Notes under the pieces: generated by a model
What the model saw: only the letters and a program-made list of their open reading frames with translations
Database searches by the model: none
Told to the model about the DNA's origin: nothing
Shown here: positions 42,633 to 55,127 of the stretch, in pieces
How the letters are laid out: the number at the start of each line of letters is the position of its first letter
Position numbering within the stretch: position 1 is the first letter of the stretch
Position numbers and translations under genes: made by a program
From: Kalaharituber pfeilii
Lineage: Eukaryota > Ascomycota > Pezizomycetes > Pezizales > Pezizaceae
DNA length: 64,000 nt
Assembly (NCBI GenBank): GCA_015179045.1
Contig: WHUZ01000001.1
Location: 1,674,001-1,738,000 of the forward strand
Direction: 5' to 3'

Positions 42633-45600
42633 ATGGCGGATGAAATCGATAAAATCGATCCGATAGAGGATATCTCAGAGTCGTCTTCTGAAGAATACGA
42701 TGAGGAGACTATCGTCGGTGGAGGGTTTACGGAAGATCACACCAACAATACAAGCACTCAAGATGCTTCAAACCATGACTCTGATATCGAGGAAGACCCT
42801 GAGTCTGATTTCGAGGAAGAGGGCATTAGCCTTGGTTATAGTGAAGAGCGGTCAATGCGGCAAAAGAAGCAGCGCCACAACGCCCTTTTTGCAGCTTAGT
42901 ATGTCACCTTAAATCAAAATTTTGACAGACTTGCATGGCTGAATTGTGAGGAAGTATTGCGAGTCAGAAACAGGAGCTTAAGGTTCAGCTTGCCAGTGCA
43001 ACAAATCGAGACGAAGTGGATGAAGATCTCATGTCCGCAAAATTGATGATTTCAAGCACAGACGTGATTATCAATGACCCTAGGGAGTATCAACTTGAAC
43101 TATTTGAAACCGCAAAGCAACAAAATACTATTGCGGTCCTTGATACTGGTGTGCGAGTCATTACGATGCAATCTCTACTTTCCATATACTAATACCCAAA
43201 TAGGATCAGGGAAGACTCTCATTGCTTGTCTACTCTTGCGGCATACAGTTGATCAGGAACTTCAGGCGAGGAGCATGGGCCAACAACGAAGAGTTAGCTT
43301 TTTTCTTGTGGGAACCCAAATACTCTATTGCCATATTTTTGTACTAATGCCAGCTGTTAGGTGGATAACGTTACATTAGTTTTCCAACAAGCCTCAGTAT
43401 TGGAGACTAACCTGGATGCAGTAATTGGGAAATATTGCGGCGCTATGGGTGTTGATATGTGGACAAAGCAACATTGGGACGCTATATTGGAAAAGGAACA
43501 TGTAGGAAACAGTTCAAGGTGAGAATTAATTAAAAGCTGACTTTGAATAGGTCATAGTTATGACAGCAGATATTTTGCACAACTGCCTTACCCATGGTCT
43601 CATAAAAATGAAGGATATAAATCTCATATGTTTTGATGAGGCACACCATGCAAAGAAAAACCATGTATACGCTAGGTAGGCGGTCTATGTTAATATATCA
43701 ATTCAGTAAACTAACAAGCGTAGAATTATCAGAGACTTCTACACAGATGAGCCTGAAGATGCTCGGCCCAGGATTTTTGGCATGACGGCATCTCCGGTAG
43801 ATTCAAGAGATGACCCCAAGGAGGCTGCTCTGTTAGTCATAGATTCTTTCCTTTTTTTTCTTTTTTTTTTCCTTGTGTGTGTTGATGGATGCCATTACTA
43901 ACGGGCTGCTGAAGGGAGCTCGAGAGGCTTCTTCATAGTCGCATTGCTACGGCAAGTGATTTAAAGCTCTTACAGAGCTCGGTCGCGCGACCCAATGAGC
44001 AAATTCTCGAGTACCCTAGATTAGGTCCACCATTTCGAACAGAGCTCTATAACAAGCTGTATGAGAAATACAACCATATAAAATCCTTGAAAAGAATATT
44101 CAACTTCTCAATTGACAGTACATCTCAGCTTGGTACGTTATCTCTACAGTATTTTGAGAGCTGGTAGCTGAATGCCAGAAGGATCCTGGTGCGCCGACGT
44201 TGTCTGGAAAATTGCCTTGTCCGAAACGGAAGCTATTAAAATCGAAAGTAGAAATGAACGATTGTTGAATCGTGCACATGACCAAGAAGCAATACAGAAA
44301 ATTGAAAAGGAAATTTTAATGATTCGAGAAGCTCGTGATATCGTGGCAAATCACGAGTTTACTGAACCTGAGTTGACCCATCCACAAGTCAGCCAAAAAG
44401 TCCTCAAATTACACCAGTTTCTAGATGCTATCTACAGTAAAGAGACTGATGAAAAATGCATTATCTTTGTTACACAACGATATACTGCATATGCTGTTGC
44501 AGAACTGCTAAAGCCTACAACGCCACCATATATGAGGTTAGGAGTCTTAATAGGTACCAGGTCAGGGGCAACTGGAGAGGAAAATGTCACCTTCAGGCAA
44601 CAGATGGTGACAGTTAGCCGGTTCAGGAAGGGTAGATTGAACTGCCTCATAGCAACCTCTGTTGCTGAGGAAGGATTGGATATTCCGGATTGCAATCGCA
44701 TTGTAAGGTAAGGCCCGAGCGCTCTGAAATTGTGTATAACTTTAAGACTAACGAGAAACTAGGTTTGATCTCTACTCGACCATGATACAATATATTCAGT
44801 CAAGAGGAAGGGCACGGCATAGTAGCTCCAAGGTGATACCCTCTCCAAAATAGATGTTCTTGGGATTCAACACTTACCCAGAGAAGTATGTTCAAATGGT
44901 GGAATCAAGAAATAGAGAGCATATAGCCCGAATCATTGAAGTTCGTGCTGCTGAATCAACAATGCGCGCCTTTTGCCAAAAGCTACCGGAAGATAGACTT
45001 TTGAAACCTGCAGGATTCTCCGCCCAGGAATACCTGCCAGGAGTATACTATATAGAGCCATTAACAGGCGCGAAGCTCACCCCTTCGGCAGCATTACAAC
45101 TTCTATGGCGTTTCTCAAATACTTTGGTATGTGGGCTTTTTCCAGGTTGAAAATCGGTTTCTTGTAGATACTAATGCATGCAAAAGCCTCAAGAGTCTGA
45201 ATTCGCAATCCCTCCAACCTATTATATGAAGATATCATCTGAAGGACAGTTTATTTGCGAAATTGTCCTTCCCCCAGGTTCTCCTGTGCGTTCAGTCGAG
45301 GGTAAGCCCTATTCAACCAAGGCGCAAGCAAAGCAGTCAGCTGCATTTGAAGCCTGTCTTCAGTTGAGGGAAAAGGGTTTGTTGAATGAATACCTCCTCC
45401 CTTTGTCTCATTCAAGAGTCATCCCAAAGGGCGCAAATTCGCTACTTTCTTTAGATAATGCAAAGGCAAATTCTTACCCCATTCGACAGAAACCAAGCTT
45501 CTGGGATGTTTCGGGTAAGCCACTCCCTGAGCAACTATATATTACGATATTTGGGCTTGTTACTCCTGAGGACATGGGTCGCCCATATCAACCACTTTGT

Positions 45601-48447
45601 GTTGTTACGAGAGAGAGGTTGCCGGAGATACCGAGATTCAGGGTTTACGCGGACCGAGGCGGAGAATCAGATGTTTACGCGGTTACCCTCAAGTCCACTT
45701 TACCATTGACTCCTCAGACTTTAGATTGGCTTAATTCTTTCACCTTCAGATTTTTTTACGATGTATTCAGCAAAGTTTTTGAGATAGCCATTGATATACC
45801 TTATTGGATACTTCCCATCCGAAATACCTCCATACAGGAGAGTAGCAAACTCGAAGATGTCTTGGACACCGATTTAATCGAACTTGTAATGCAAAAGCCC
45901 GAACTGCATTGGGACGAAACAACACCGCCTGAGTTTTTTGAAAATCGCTTTCTGCTTCACAAAAAGTCACGGTCAAGAAGGTTTTTTACGCATAAAGCTG
46001 TGCCTGACCTGACACCACAATCACTCATCCCCATCGGCGCATGCACTGCACCCAAGTCGGCAACAATATTTGATTACAGTTACTTCGAACGACAAAAGGG
46101 ATTGGATTACCCGAGGGAAAATGTCAGCCTCAAGCAACATGTCTTGTTCGCTACCAGGGTACTTCATCGCATTAATTACTTAGATAAACCACCAGAACGT
46201 GAAAAGCAGACTCCACTCAAGGCATACATTATACCTTCAGCGTTTGAAGTATCTTGCGTGGGTATCTCTTGTTCACGAATTGGAAGGTTACATAAAAATT
46301 AATCTAAAGAGTACAGCTCCCTCCGTCGTTTGCTTCATTCTCTATTGTATTCCCCGCAATAAGCACTCGACTGGACGCATATCTTCATGCCCAGGACGTC
46401 TGCAATCTGATGGGAGTAAATTTGGCACTCGACACCGCACTTGAAGCCATCACCAAAGACTCTGATAATTCTCATGACGACAGTGCACAAAAAATTGGTG
46501 TCAAGAAGGGAATGGGATCGAATTATGAGAGACTAGAGTTTCTCGGAGACACTTTTTTAAAACTGGTAAGTAAATTCATTAATCTTAGTAGATTGAGTTG
46601 CTAACCTCTGTATCATCAGGCAACCACACTGAGCTTATTCGTAGACTATGACGATGATGATGAATATCAGCTGCACGTGAAGAGAATGTTGATGGTTTGC
46701 AATCAAAATCTTTTCACTAATGGTTCGTTGGTTCCTATGTTTATCCCAATATACCTATTAACGCGTTGTAACAGCAAAGGCACTCAAACTTCCGGAATAT
46801 ATTCAAACACAGGGCTTTTCCCGTCGTGAATGGTATCCTAGAATCAAGTTACTGAAAGGGAAAAAAAAAAGTAAGAAGCAGAAAGCAGTAGAAAACGCAA
46901 CGGCTGCCGATGCAATGGCGCCTAAGGAGCCAGTAGATGATGCAGCGGCTGGTGCGCTCCCAATCAATGGACCTGCTGAACAAGCTGCTACCACCAATAT
47001 GCATAAGTTAGCACCCAAGACAATAGGTATGTTCACTGCAACTATTGAAATATTCCAAACAATACCCACTAAACAGTGTTACAGCCGATGTTTGCGAAGC
47101 TTTAATTGGAGCCGCGGTCCATAATAAGGGATTTGACGAAGCTATTAAAGTAATCAATACGGTAGTCAACAACTCTGACCATGACAAAGAAAGATTCAGA
47201 TGTTGGAGAAGCTATCGGGAGAACTACAAAATACCATCGTATCAAACTGCGACTGCAACAGCATCGCATACGAGACTCGTTGAGCAAATTGAAGCGAAGA
47301 TCGGTTATAGATTTAAGTATCCTAGGCTACTTGCATCAGCATTTATTCATCCTTCCATTCCGCTTACTTGGGAGAATATACCAAGTTACCAACGACTCGA
47401 ATTTTTAGGTCAGGGCTTCTTAAGATTGAGGGCAACTGGGTGCTGACTACGTTCTCTAGGTGACGCTCTTCATGATCAAGCATGTATACAGTATATCTTT
47501 GACAAATATCCGGACAAGAACCCCCAATGGCTTACTGAACATAAGGTAAACTGGAATTTCAACTCATTCCAAAATTGAATGCTGACACATTTAGATGGCT
47601 ATGGTCTCAAATAAATTTCTGGCTACACTTGCTGTGAAGCTGGAATTCCATAGACACCTGCGTTACCATGGCGCGGGCATGCAAAATGCGATTAAAAATT
47701 TTGTTGATGAAGTTAAGGAAACCGAGGCTTCATCAGAAGGTGCTGTTGATTACTGGGCCAACGTCGCAGGTGCGATTCCAAAGGTAGAGACAAGAGAGAT
47801 TTCCACCCCTTACAACTCACTATGTAAATGCTGACAACGTATACCGGTAGGCTCTGGGCGATTGTATTGAAGCTTTCATTGGCGCCATGTTTGTTGATTC
47901 AGACTTCGATTTCACTATTGTCGAATTTTTCTTCAATAAGTTCATCAAGCCTTATTTCCTTGGTAGGTAGCTATGTGTGAGAAATGTGTTCATGATTTTG
48001 CTCACTAGTCTAGATATGACGATATATGATACATATGCCGGAAATCACCCTACGGTAAGATTACTTCATACCATTTGAGGCTTATTTAGAATCGTTTACT
48101 TCTAACACATGCACGAACAGACTCTCCTCACCACCAAGATGAAAGAAGTTGGTTGCGAGGACTGGCGGATACTCAGTGAAGAAATCACTGAAAAAGATTC
48201 TACCTACATTTTCTCCGGCATCATGGTCCACGACAGTGTCTTTGCCTCCGGTACTGCTTCCACAGTCAAAGCCGCCCGAGTCAAAGCCTCACAGGATGCG
48301 CTCACAAAACTCGCCGATATGGGTTTGCACCGCTTCTTGAAGATTTGCGATTGTGCGGCGGCAAGGGAAAGGCTAAGGCAACTGAAGGCGAGGCAGAGGG
48401 AAGCAGAGAAGTTGATGCGATTGGGACAGGTTGTGGGGGGGATATGA
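42633..48447 (+). CDS. DCL1: Dicer-like protein 1
   Basis: Twenty exons give 1,585 residues: 42633-42898, 42955-43148, 43204-43307, 43361-43501, 43551-43675, 43724-43831, 43915-44132, 44179-44707, 44763-44832, 44887-45126, 45187-46261, 46312-46565, 46620-46722, 46775-47026, 47085-47408, 47460-47545, 47595-47783, 47851-47962, 48014-48054 and 48121-48447. The protein cuts double-stranded RNA to small RNAs. In order it shows an acidic N-tail, a DExH helicase (DTGSGKT ~150, CFDEAHH ~264, FGMTASP), helicase C ([26 protein letters not shown]), a Dicer-dimer region and a PAZ-like part. RNase IIIa ([20 protein letters not shown]), RNase IIIb ([22 protein letters not shown]) and a dsRNA-binding end with ICDC follow. 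All four catalytic acidic residues of each RNase III domain are present. Several acceptors are AAG or GAG, chosen for frame and homology; intron 11 (46262-46311) is the least certain. Confidence 0.95.
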
Positions 48448-50212
48448 GGGAGTTGCAGATGGAGTTGGAGGGGAAGGCAAGTATGATTGAAGTGACGGTG
48501 TAAACCTTCTCAGGGATTGAGGAAGGAGGTCTAAAGTTTTGCATATGAGCTGGTATAAGGATGGAGCTTGAGCATATTAATTTTACTGTGATTCTGGGGC
48601 TTTGGCCATGGAGTTCATTTAGGAATATAACTGCACTGCAAATAACATGGGCTGATAAGTACTAGTTATCATAGTTTTACATGCACTTGAGTAGGGAATA
48701 GCATTTATATCAAGTTTTCTTAGGGAATATATATACAAACTGCTCCTGCTTTGAACTGTACGTACAGTTTACATACAGTACAAACATCACTTGATACAAA
48801 CCGAAAGGCTTCACAACTTCAAGGCCGGTCGTATGGCCTATCAGTTTAGTTGACATCATGTGATCCAGCTCAATTGGGTGTCTTGCAACCTCCAATTCCT
48901 CTCCCGGTTCAGCCGATTGCGTACAATGGTGACTTCCGCTAAGGATTTATGTAAAATTCAAACCAAATTTTACTAGGGAGTACTTCGACTAAGCACTTAG
49001 ACATGAGTAAATAATTCATCTAGAAAATTTCCCTATTGTAGTTATAAATGCTCGGTCATCTTGCTGTTGGAAAAGGATTTCCCGAGCAGTATTTTCTCAT
49101 GAGTTCAATGCCAAAAAAAAAAAGCTCTTTTAAGATAGAATCGATGAAGTCTTTCTCTTAAAATCTGATATCCCTCTCAGCCAAGGAGTAAATAAGTTTA
49201 TGAAGCTTCTCTCTCTCTTCTACTTGAATCTCCTCTTCTAGATTAGGAAAGTTTGGGCGCAATTAATGATGCAGATGTTATAATATATTCTCTATGGTAT
49301 GGTTACTCCAAGACTATGTTACTTCCGCAGTAGTACTCGAGTTCACTCTAACTAACTGCTTTTGGAGTTTGTTTATTGTTTTTTCAAGTATATATTAATG
49401 TACCCCTCATCCAAAATATTTCTTCAAATGCTCTAGCAATATAGTATCATGTAGAGTGCTGCTATACTATTGAATCTACATGTGTCCAAGTGCATGAGTA
49501 TTTGCACGCTGTGGACAAACAGAGAGTATACGATAATACTACATCTGCATGTACGAGAGGACTGGATCTAGGACTTGGTGGCTATCATAGCTAAACAGTA
49601 GCTGAGCAGAAGAAAGCAATCAATTCGTATCACAAAATGCAGGCAATTGCATAGAAGTCGTATGGCAATAACAATACAGCTTAGGAGAAAGAAAAGAGTC
49701 AGCCGATGACTAAGCTTCTCGCCTGCAATTCATCTCATCAGGTATCCCACGACGCTTCCCGCAAGCCCGCACTTGCTCAAGATGGTCAGCTTCTGTTCAT
49801 AGATAGCGACTAGTTTAGCATGAGCGTCCCAACTCCCTTCGTTCCGTATCCCTGAACCTTATTGCATACCGGACAAGTACTGCATAAATATCCAATAATA
49901 GCTTTGCATTTCACGCAACTAGCCTACCACCAAGGCACTAACGCCTGTTCTGTGCTTAGCGTCTTGATGATACTGTCTCGGGAGAAATCGCCAAACGATC
50001 ATTCCACTTGAACGCCTCACAACGTCACACCTTCCCTCCATAAACCATCCCAATCGCCACAGGTGCCCTACAATCCCTCCCAACCTCCATATCCCAATAT
50101 CAATCGCCCTTCTGCCGAGAAATCAGTGTTCTAAATATCAGATCCTAGCATCCGTCAATCCAGACTTCTCACCTCTACTCATACTCTTTCCTGACTTACC
50201 CACTCAACCACA
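48448..50212. other. Spacer between DCL1 and the B12D-like gene
   Basis: About 1.8 kb, strongly AT-rich in its middle (48600-49600), with an A12 run at 49112. The last 450 bases rise in C+T content and hold the promoter of the next gene. No coding or RNA feature is seen. Confidence 0.4.
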
Positions 50213-50910
50213 ATGTCCTCCTCAGTTGCTACCAAGGGCAGCAAGGCCTTGCTGACAAAGAGTGCTAAGCGAGATCCAGAGCTCTATGTATGGAATACCC
50301 GTTTGTCAACTCGGTTCATACAAATACTATACTCGGTGGGGAACGGTAGCTCTAACGAGATATATCCAATATAATAGGCTTTGTTGGGTGTCATGTGCGG
50401 CATCTTCGGTGTCGCAGGCTACTACTTCGGTATAGATACCTGTGTTTTGCGATGTGGCCTATATCAACTACATATTAAGAATAAACTAGGAGGATTTTCG
50501 AGGATGCAATGAAACTAACTCTGGATTCTTTACAGGTCGCCATCCCACTGGAGCTTCTAGTGACGAAACAAAGGTTGCAATCGCTGGATCCCCATGGAGC
50601 GATGGTGCCAGGTCTGATATTACCTCCAAGTGAGTATATCTACAAATGTTCCTTAGGTAGTTTGGTTCCTCCTTGGAAACAATTCTACTGACCGTTCCCG
50701 AAGGTATCAATATCATCCAAAGGGTGACCCAAGGAACCCACCCAAAGATGCTCCAAGCGCCCTTCACTCAGTCGTCATTCCAAACGTGAACCTCCCAAAG
50801 GTAAGGATAATAGATTAAATCCAATTCCTACTACTTTTATGACCTTTCTAACACCCAATTTCAAGGAGCTGCACGAGAAGTACAACAAGTGGGGCAAAGA
50901 GGGATTTTAA
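50213..50910 (+). CDS. Small B12D/MLRQ-like mitochondrial protein
   Basis: Five exons, 50213-50287, 50378-50429, 50536-50629, 50704-50800 and 50866-50910, give 120 residues. The order is a basic N-terminus (TKGSKALLTKSAKRDPELY), one membrane segment (ALLGVMCGIFGVAGYYFG), then GRHPTGASSDETKVAIAGS and a conserved tail with DAPSALHSVVIPNVNLPK and ELHEKYNKWGKEGF. This resembles the B12D / NADH-ubiquinone reductase MLRQ (NDUFA4-like) proteins of filamentous fungi, single-span inner-membrane subunits of the respiratory chain. Introns are 64-106 nt with normal signals, and the exon phases agree. Family membership comes from the architecture and tail; whether it sits in complex I or IV is not settled by sequence. 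Confidence 0.72.
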
Positions 50911-51559
50911 ACATATCCCTCATGTAATCTATCAAATTCGAGCAAGACTGCGATGTATAGAGGTGAATGAGAAGAAGCAGCAATTAAACAGCAATTTTGG
51001 AGTTGGTAGAAAGGGAAGGATTGTGCATCCTCGTAATATCATGTTTGGATGTGTTCGTTAGTCTCGACCAGTTTTGGAATTGAAACTGCTTCGTCCCTGC
51101 GGATGGCTGGCAGTAGAGTTGACATGATGTGTACGGTGTATGATCCACCGCTTCTTAAAAGATTAATTCGGTGTCTCGGAGATGAGCCTGCTCTTATCTC
51201 AATCATGAACCGGATACAATGTACACAAATCAACAACTCTCTTTTTCATTTGTTGTGTACTAGTACTCGATTACTTGGTATAATTGTAGGAAAATGGTTG
51301 CGCCTTCTGCTATACAAATATTGATAATTTCATACCCCAGCTTTCACTGAGAGTGTATCATCCCCGGTTCTGCCATGTCGAAAGCAATCACCTATCCATT
51401 AGGTACCAACGGAGTAAAAAGCAGAGGTGATTTCTGTACCATGTATTCCACGCTCCACTCCTCGCACAGTTTCAGTGGACCTCCGCCCCGCTGATCCTCC
51501 TCCGCATGCCTCCACCTTTCCCAGTTTGCATCCAGACGTAGTTGGTGAAGGCCTCTCTA
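50911..51559. other. Spacer downstream of the B12D-like gene
   Basis: About 650 bases of 3' flank and unassigned DNA. From 51420 it becomes C/T-rich, probably the downstream part of the LINE relic on the - strand. No other feature. Confidence 0.35.
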
Positions 51560-51850
51560 CCCCACTTTACGAAGCTTCCCCTCCCAAAGCCACTGTTTTC
51601 TCTCCTCCTTTCTTCTCTTCAATAACTATTAACCCAGGCTGCTCTCTGTAGCCTAGAATCATACCTTGCGCACTCGGACTTTTCTTCACTTTGGCATGAG
51701 CTTTCTCATTCCCCTCAATTCCCACGTGTGCCTTCACCCACACCAGCTTCACAGCCCCAGCATCCTTAAGCCCTCTGCCTCTTCTCCTATCAGCTCTACT
51801 ACATACACTTTCCAAGCCATCTCAATCTTGTGCACTAAGATTTTGTTCCA
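51560..51850 (-). pseudogene. Retrotransposon (LINE-type) RNase H fragment
   Basis: On the - strand about 80 open codons contain LKDAGAVKLVWVKAHVGIEG then NEKAHAKVKK. This is the C-terminal RNase H block (WVxxHxGIEGNExAD) of non-LTR retrotransposons of the I/Tad type. The usual final Asp of the GNEKAD motif is His here, stops lie on both sides, and no reverse transcriptase is found next to it. It is a short, dead remnant. Further - strand fragments up to about 52600 have no clear identity. Confidence 0.65.
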
Positions 51851-53988
51851 GTGAGTCTATTATTCTGTGGATCTGTTGCAGCCTCCGCCTAAGTGTGTTA
51901 TTAATTAATTAGGTTCATCATCTTAGGGCTTTGGGGTTCATCCAGCACTTCATCTCTTCGATATGTCAGCTCTGCCAAAATATCTTGTAAGATACTATTG
52001 ATGGTAGACTCCTCCTTTGTACTATGATCAATGCCTATAATGAATCTCCTCCATTTGATGAGCCTTTCAGCAGAGCCACCCAAATTTAGTGGTATAAGAG
52101 ATATTCATAAGGCAACTTGCATACGGAAGCAACATCATAATTATAGCCTCTGAATTATTCATTAGAACCATATCACATGGAGATTTGCATCCAAGAAACC
52201 CTACACTGTCCAGATGCTCCTTTTGGGCTCGATTTAGAAGTGGTAGCACATAATTATCTATATTAACCTCGGCCGAGAAGTTTAATTCCAGAATGAAACC
52301 ATCTATCTATAGTCAGCACTTCTGTATAAAAGTCATGCCAACTTCACTATATGCCTTGGATGGGAAAAACTTACATTCACATAACAAGAAATCATTAATA
52401 TGGGAACAATAGGAAACGAAAATTTGTTCCCCACTACAGTACACCCTATTGCTGGCCACAGTGAAGCCTTGTGCTGATAGTTCCACTTTGCACTGATTCC
52501 TTGTAAGCAGTAAGTCTTGCAAGCTTGAGATTATACACATACTCCTACATCCGAGTGGTTGAAATAGTATATAAACGGGCATGCACACATGCAATCCTCT
52601 CTAGAGATATGCGTGTCATATGACGACGGTCTGTAAAAGAGGGTACGCGTATTGGCTGCAAGTGGAACGGTAAACACTCGTTAGCTCTGTGTGCCTACCA
52701 CATCAAGGAAAGTCAATTTTGCACCAATCACTCTTTAGTGAAGTTTTAGCTTTTTTCAATTCGGATTGGAATTTCTCTCGTTATCGAGTTAAATGGACTT
52801 TTGAAGAAAAAGGAATTTTTTTTTTTTTTTTTCCCTCTTTCCAGCAGTTAGCGATGATATCTGGATTTGTTTTAAAAAAAAACTTTATTTGTTCTACCAA
52901 CATCCATATATTTGGGCCTTACATTGAGCACTCGGAGGTAGTAAATCTTGTCTATTGCTCTCCCAAAGCAACGGCATAAAACTTTGAAATTTTCATACGT
53001 AGGCCAATCATGGTTACGAGACTAGGCCAAACATCTTGGCATGGCTGTTGATCTTTGTAGGCACGGGTTGCTATTCCAGAATCAATCAAAGCATGCGTTC
53101 TTAAGTCACGTAATCGTGGTCTCCCCGTACTCCTATGGTTTATCTCAGAAAGAGACGCAATGATGAGGCAGGAGTGAAAACGAGCGTTTCTTCTGGCCGG
53201 TAGTATGAAATGTAAAGTTATCTCAAGTTGGCAACATTCTTGCAAACTGAGAATGCAGATGAAGGTTATGGGTATAGACTCATGTGTATCTATTCAAACA
53301 GCCAAAACTGTGGCCGATAAGTCTCAAAAACGCAATAAATGTCGATGATATTCATACATGTGGCAGTATGAAAGAAAAACTACCTCAAAATCTGTAGTAG
53401 TACAATACCAATACCAGCATGCGGAATGGTCGCTACTTTGACTTTATTGAATTTGATACCATTTGTAATTGCCCCATGTAGTAAAATTATCATGCAACTT
53501 TCCAGCTGGTAAATGGTGGTGATGCGTTATAGGCACTGCCATTTTGCTTTGCTTTGCTTTCAAAGCACAAAGAGACTAGCTTAACCCCCCGAAGACTGCT
53601 CTCGTTCACCAGCTCGAGACCAGACTCTGGAGTGACTATTTTGTTTAATACTTGCAGCGCAGATGATCAAGGGAGGGTTTGTGCATACCGAAAACATTAG
53701 CGAGACAAGCAGCCGCGCTCCCCCTGTCAATCGGCAAGAATACCTCATGGCGATCTCAACGGACTGCTACTCAGAAATTACTGTATCATATTCATATGTA
53801 CCGTAAATCAGTGACAAGGGGTTGGGGTGCTCGGCTGCATGTCTCGCTAGCCGAAGGGATACTATTGGCTTGTCGTATTAAACCTCAGGGTCCGCAGTTC
53901 GGAATGGGCCAAACACGTGGGGATCCCCTATGCTAAACCCTAATAGTACCCAGGAACTGTAAAGCGCTACTTGTGTACTATCATAGTA
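51851..53988. other. Unassigned, probably repeat-derived DNA
   Basis: About 2.1 kb between the LINE fragment and the mariner derivative. It contains an open - strand piece at 51901-52083, a T18 run at 52817-52832, and a TTTGC microsatellite near 53545-53565. No gene or full element could be identified. Confidence 0.35.
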
Positions 53989-54351
53989 CAGTGGAAAGTT
54001 TGGAAAAACAGGGGATCCTTGACGGTTGCATAGACAGGGCACAAAGGAGGAATAGTACAACAAAATCAGCGAAAAGTGAGAAAAGAGCTATGTGCGAGTA
54101 CTTGAAAAAATACATGATCCTTCAATACCGAGTATGTCCTCCATTAACAGCAATTACAGCAGCTATCCTATCTGGCATGCTTTCCACATCAAAGTCTCTG
54201 CTCCCAACCTATTCCACTCCTCTATTACTGCATCCTGTACCTCTGCTAAAGTGTCGAGGCTCTTTACTGTCACCATTGTGAATACAGACCGCTCGCAACC
54301 CTTGTCTATGCAACCGTCAAGGATCCCCTGTTTTTTCCAAACTTTCCGCTG
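53989..54351. mobile_element. Internally deleted Tc1/mariner element
   Basis: The 363-bp element starts with CAGTGGAAAGTTTGGAAA and ends with the reverse complement. The inverted repeats are about 52 bp long with one mismatch and two single-base indels. TA at 53987-53988 and 54352-54353 is the target duplication. Inside, on the - strand, is only the end of a transposase. TA duplication, repeat sequence and transposase tail agree on the family. Almost all of the transposase, including its DDE/D centre, is deleted, so the copy can move only if helped by another. Its transcript would fold into a long hairpin. Confidence 0.87.
54122..54276 (-). pseudogene. Tc1/mariner transposase C-terminal fragment
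   Basis: Read from 54276, the - strand gives SLDTLAEVQDAVIEEWNRLG. After one frameshift near 54190 it continues ESMPDRIAAVIAVNGGHTRY and a stop at 54122. This is the standard C-terminus of Tc1/mariner transposases (SMPxRxxAVIxxxGGHTxY). Only about 50 residues remain, with no catalytic residue. It lies wholly inside the inverted-repeat element. Confidence 0.85.
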
Positions 54352-55127
54352 TAGAGTACACAAGTATGATACAGGAAGGACGGCGCCCCACCGCAGCGCC
54401 GTACTGGAACGGGTGAAAAGGAATTATCTTGTAAATACAGGGTTGGAGTTTGTGAATGTATGAGGAGTGGAGAACTGGAGCGGAGGAGTGTTTCCTGCGA
54501 AAGGGTGCCAGGGACGTAAGTGGCGGTTCATTGAAGAATCAGGGTAAGGGTGCCGTGGGCGATTAGTGTGACAGGCCGCCCAAGTTGGGCCCGCCACAGG
54601 TGCCTGTAATGAAAAGTTTAATGGAGTCTATGTAACGTATATGATGTATCTCCAAAATCTATACGCACCTCCACATAATGAGTACTGCCTCTCCAGATTT
54701 TCGAAAGCGCATGCCGGTAAACCGGGATAAGGCATTACATGTCATTCCTATACTCTTTTAAAACCGATTCACAACACAGAACTACAGTCATGGGTAATGT
54801 GTTATTGATTGAGGCATATTCAGAGTTTCTCGTATCCAGACTGGCACTGGGAGCTGCAAGGAGTGCAAAGACCCAGTGCTGAGGCCGAAAATAATAGTCT
54901 GGGCACGAGAACAGAGAAACATTGCAAAATTGAACACAAACTTTTTGCTCATCCTTAACAACTAATCAAAGAAAAATATATACAATTGTTCAGACCCCCG
55001 CCTAAACACATGCGGCATCTAATTACTGGTAGGTGTTTACACTAAAGGGAATAGCTAGTCTCAGAAACTATAAACGCAAACGAAGAAACATATCATACAC
55101 TCTCCTCTCCGTACCAACTCTAGTACT
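54352..55127. other. Spacer between mariner relic and SPB4
   Basis: About 780 bases, the SPB4 3' flank on the right. No coding, RNA or repeat feature is seen. Confidence 0.4.

Noticed and set aside
51901..52600. - strand ORFs next to the LINE fragment
   Set aside because: Short, interrupted and without reverse transcriptase or endonuclease motifs; not assigned.
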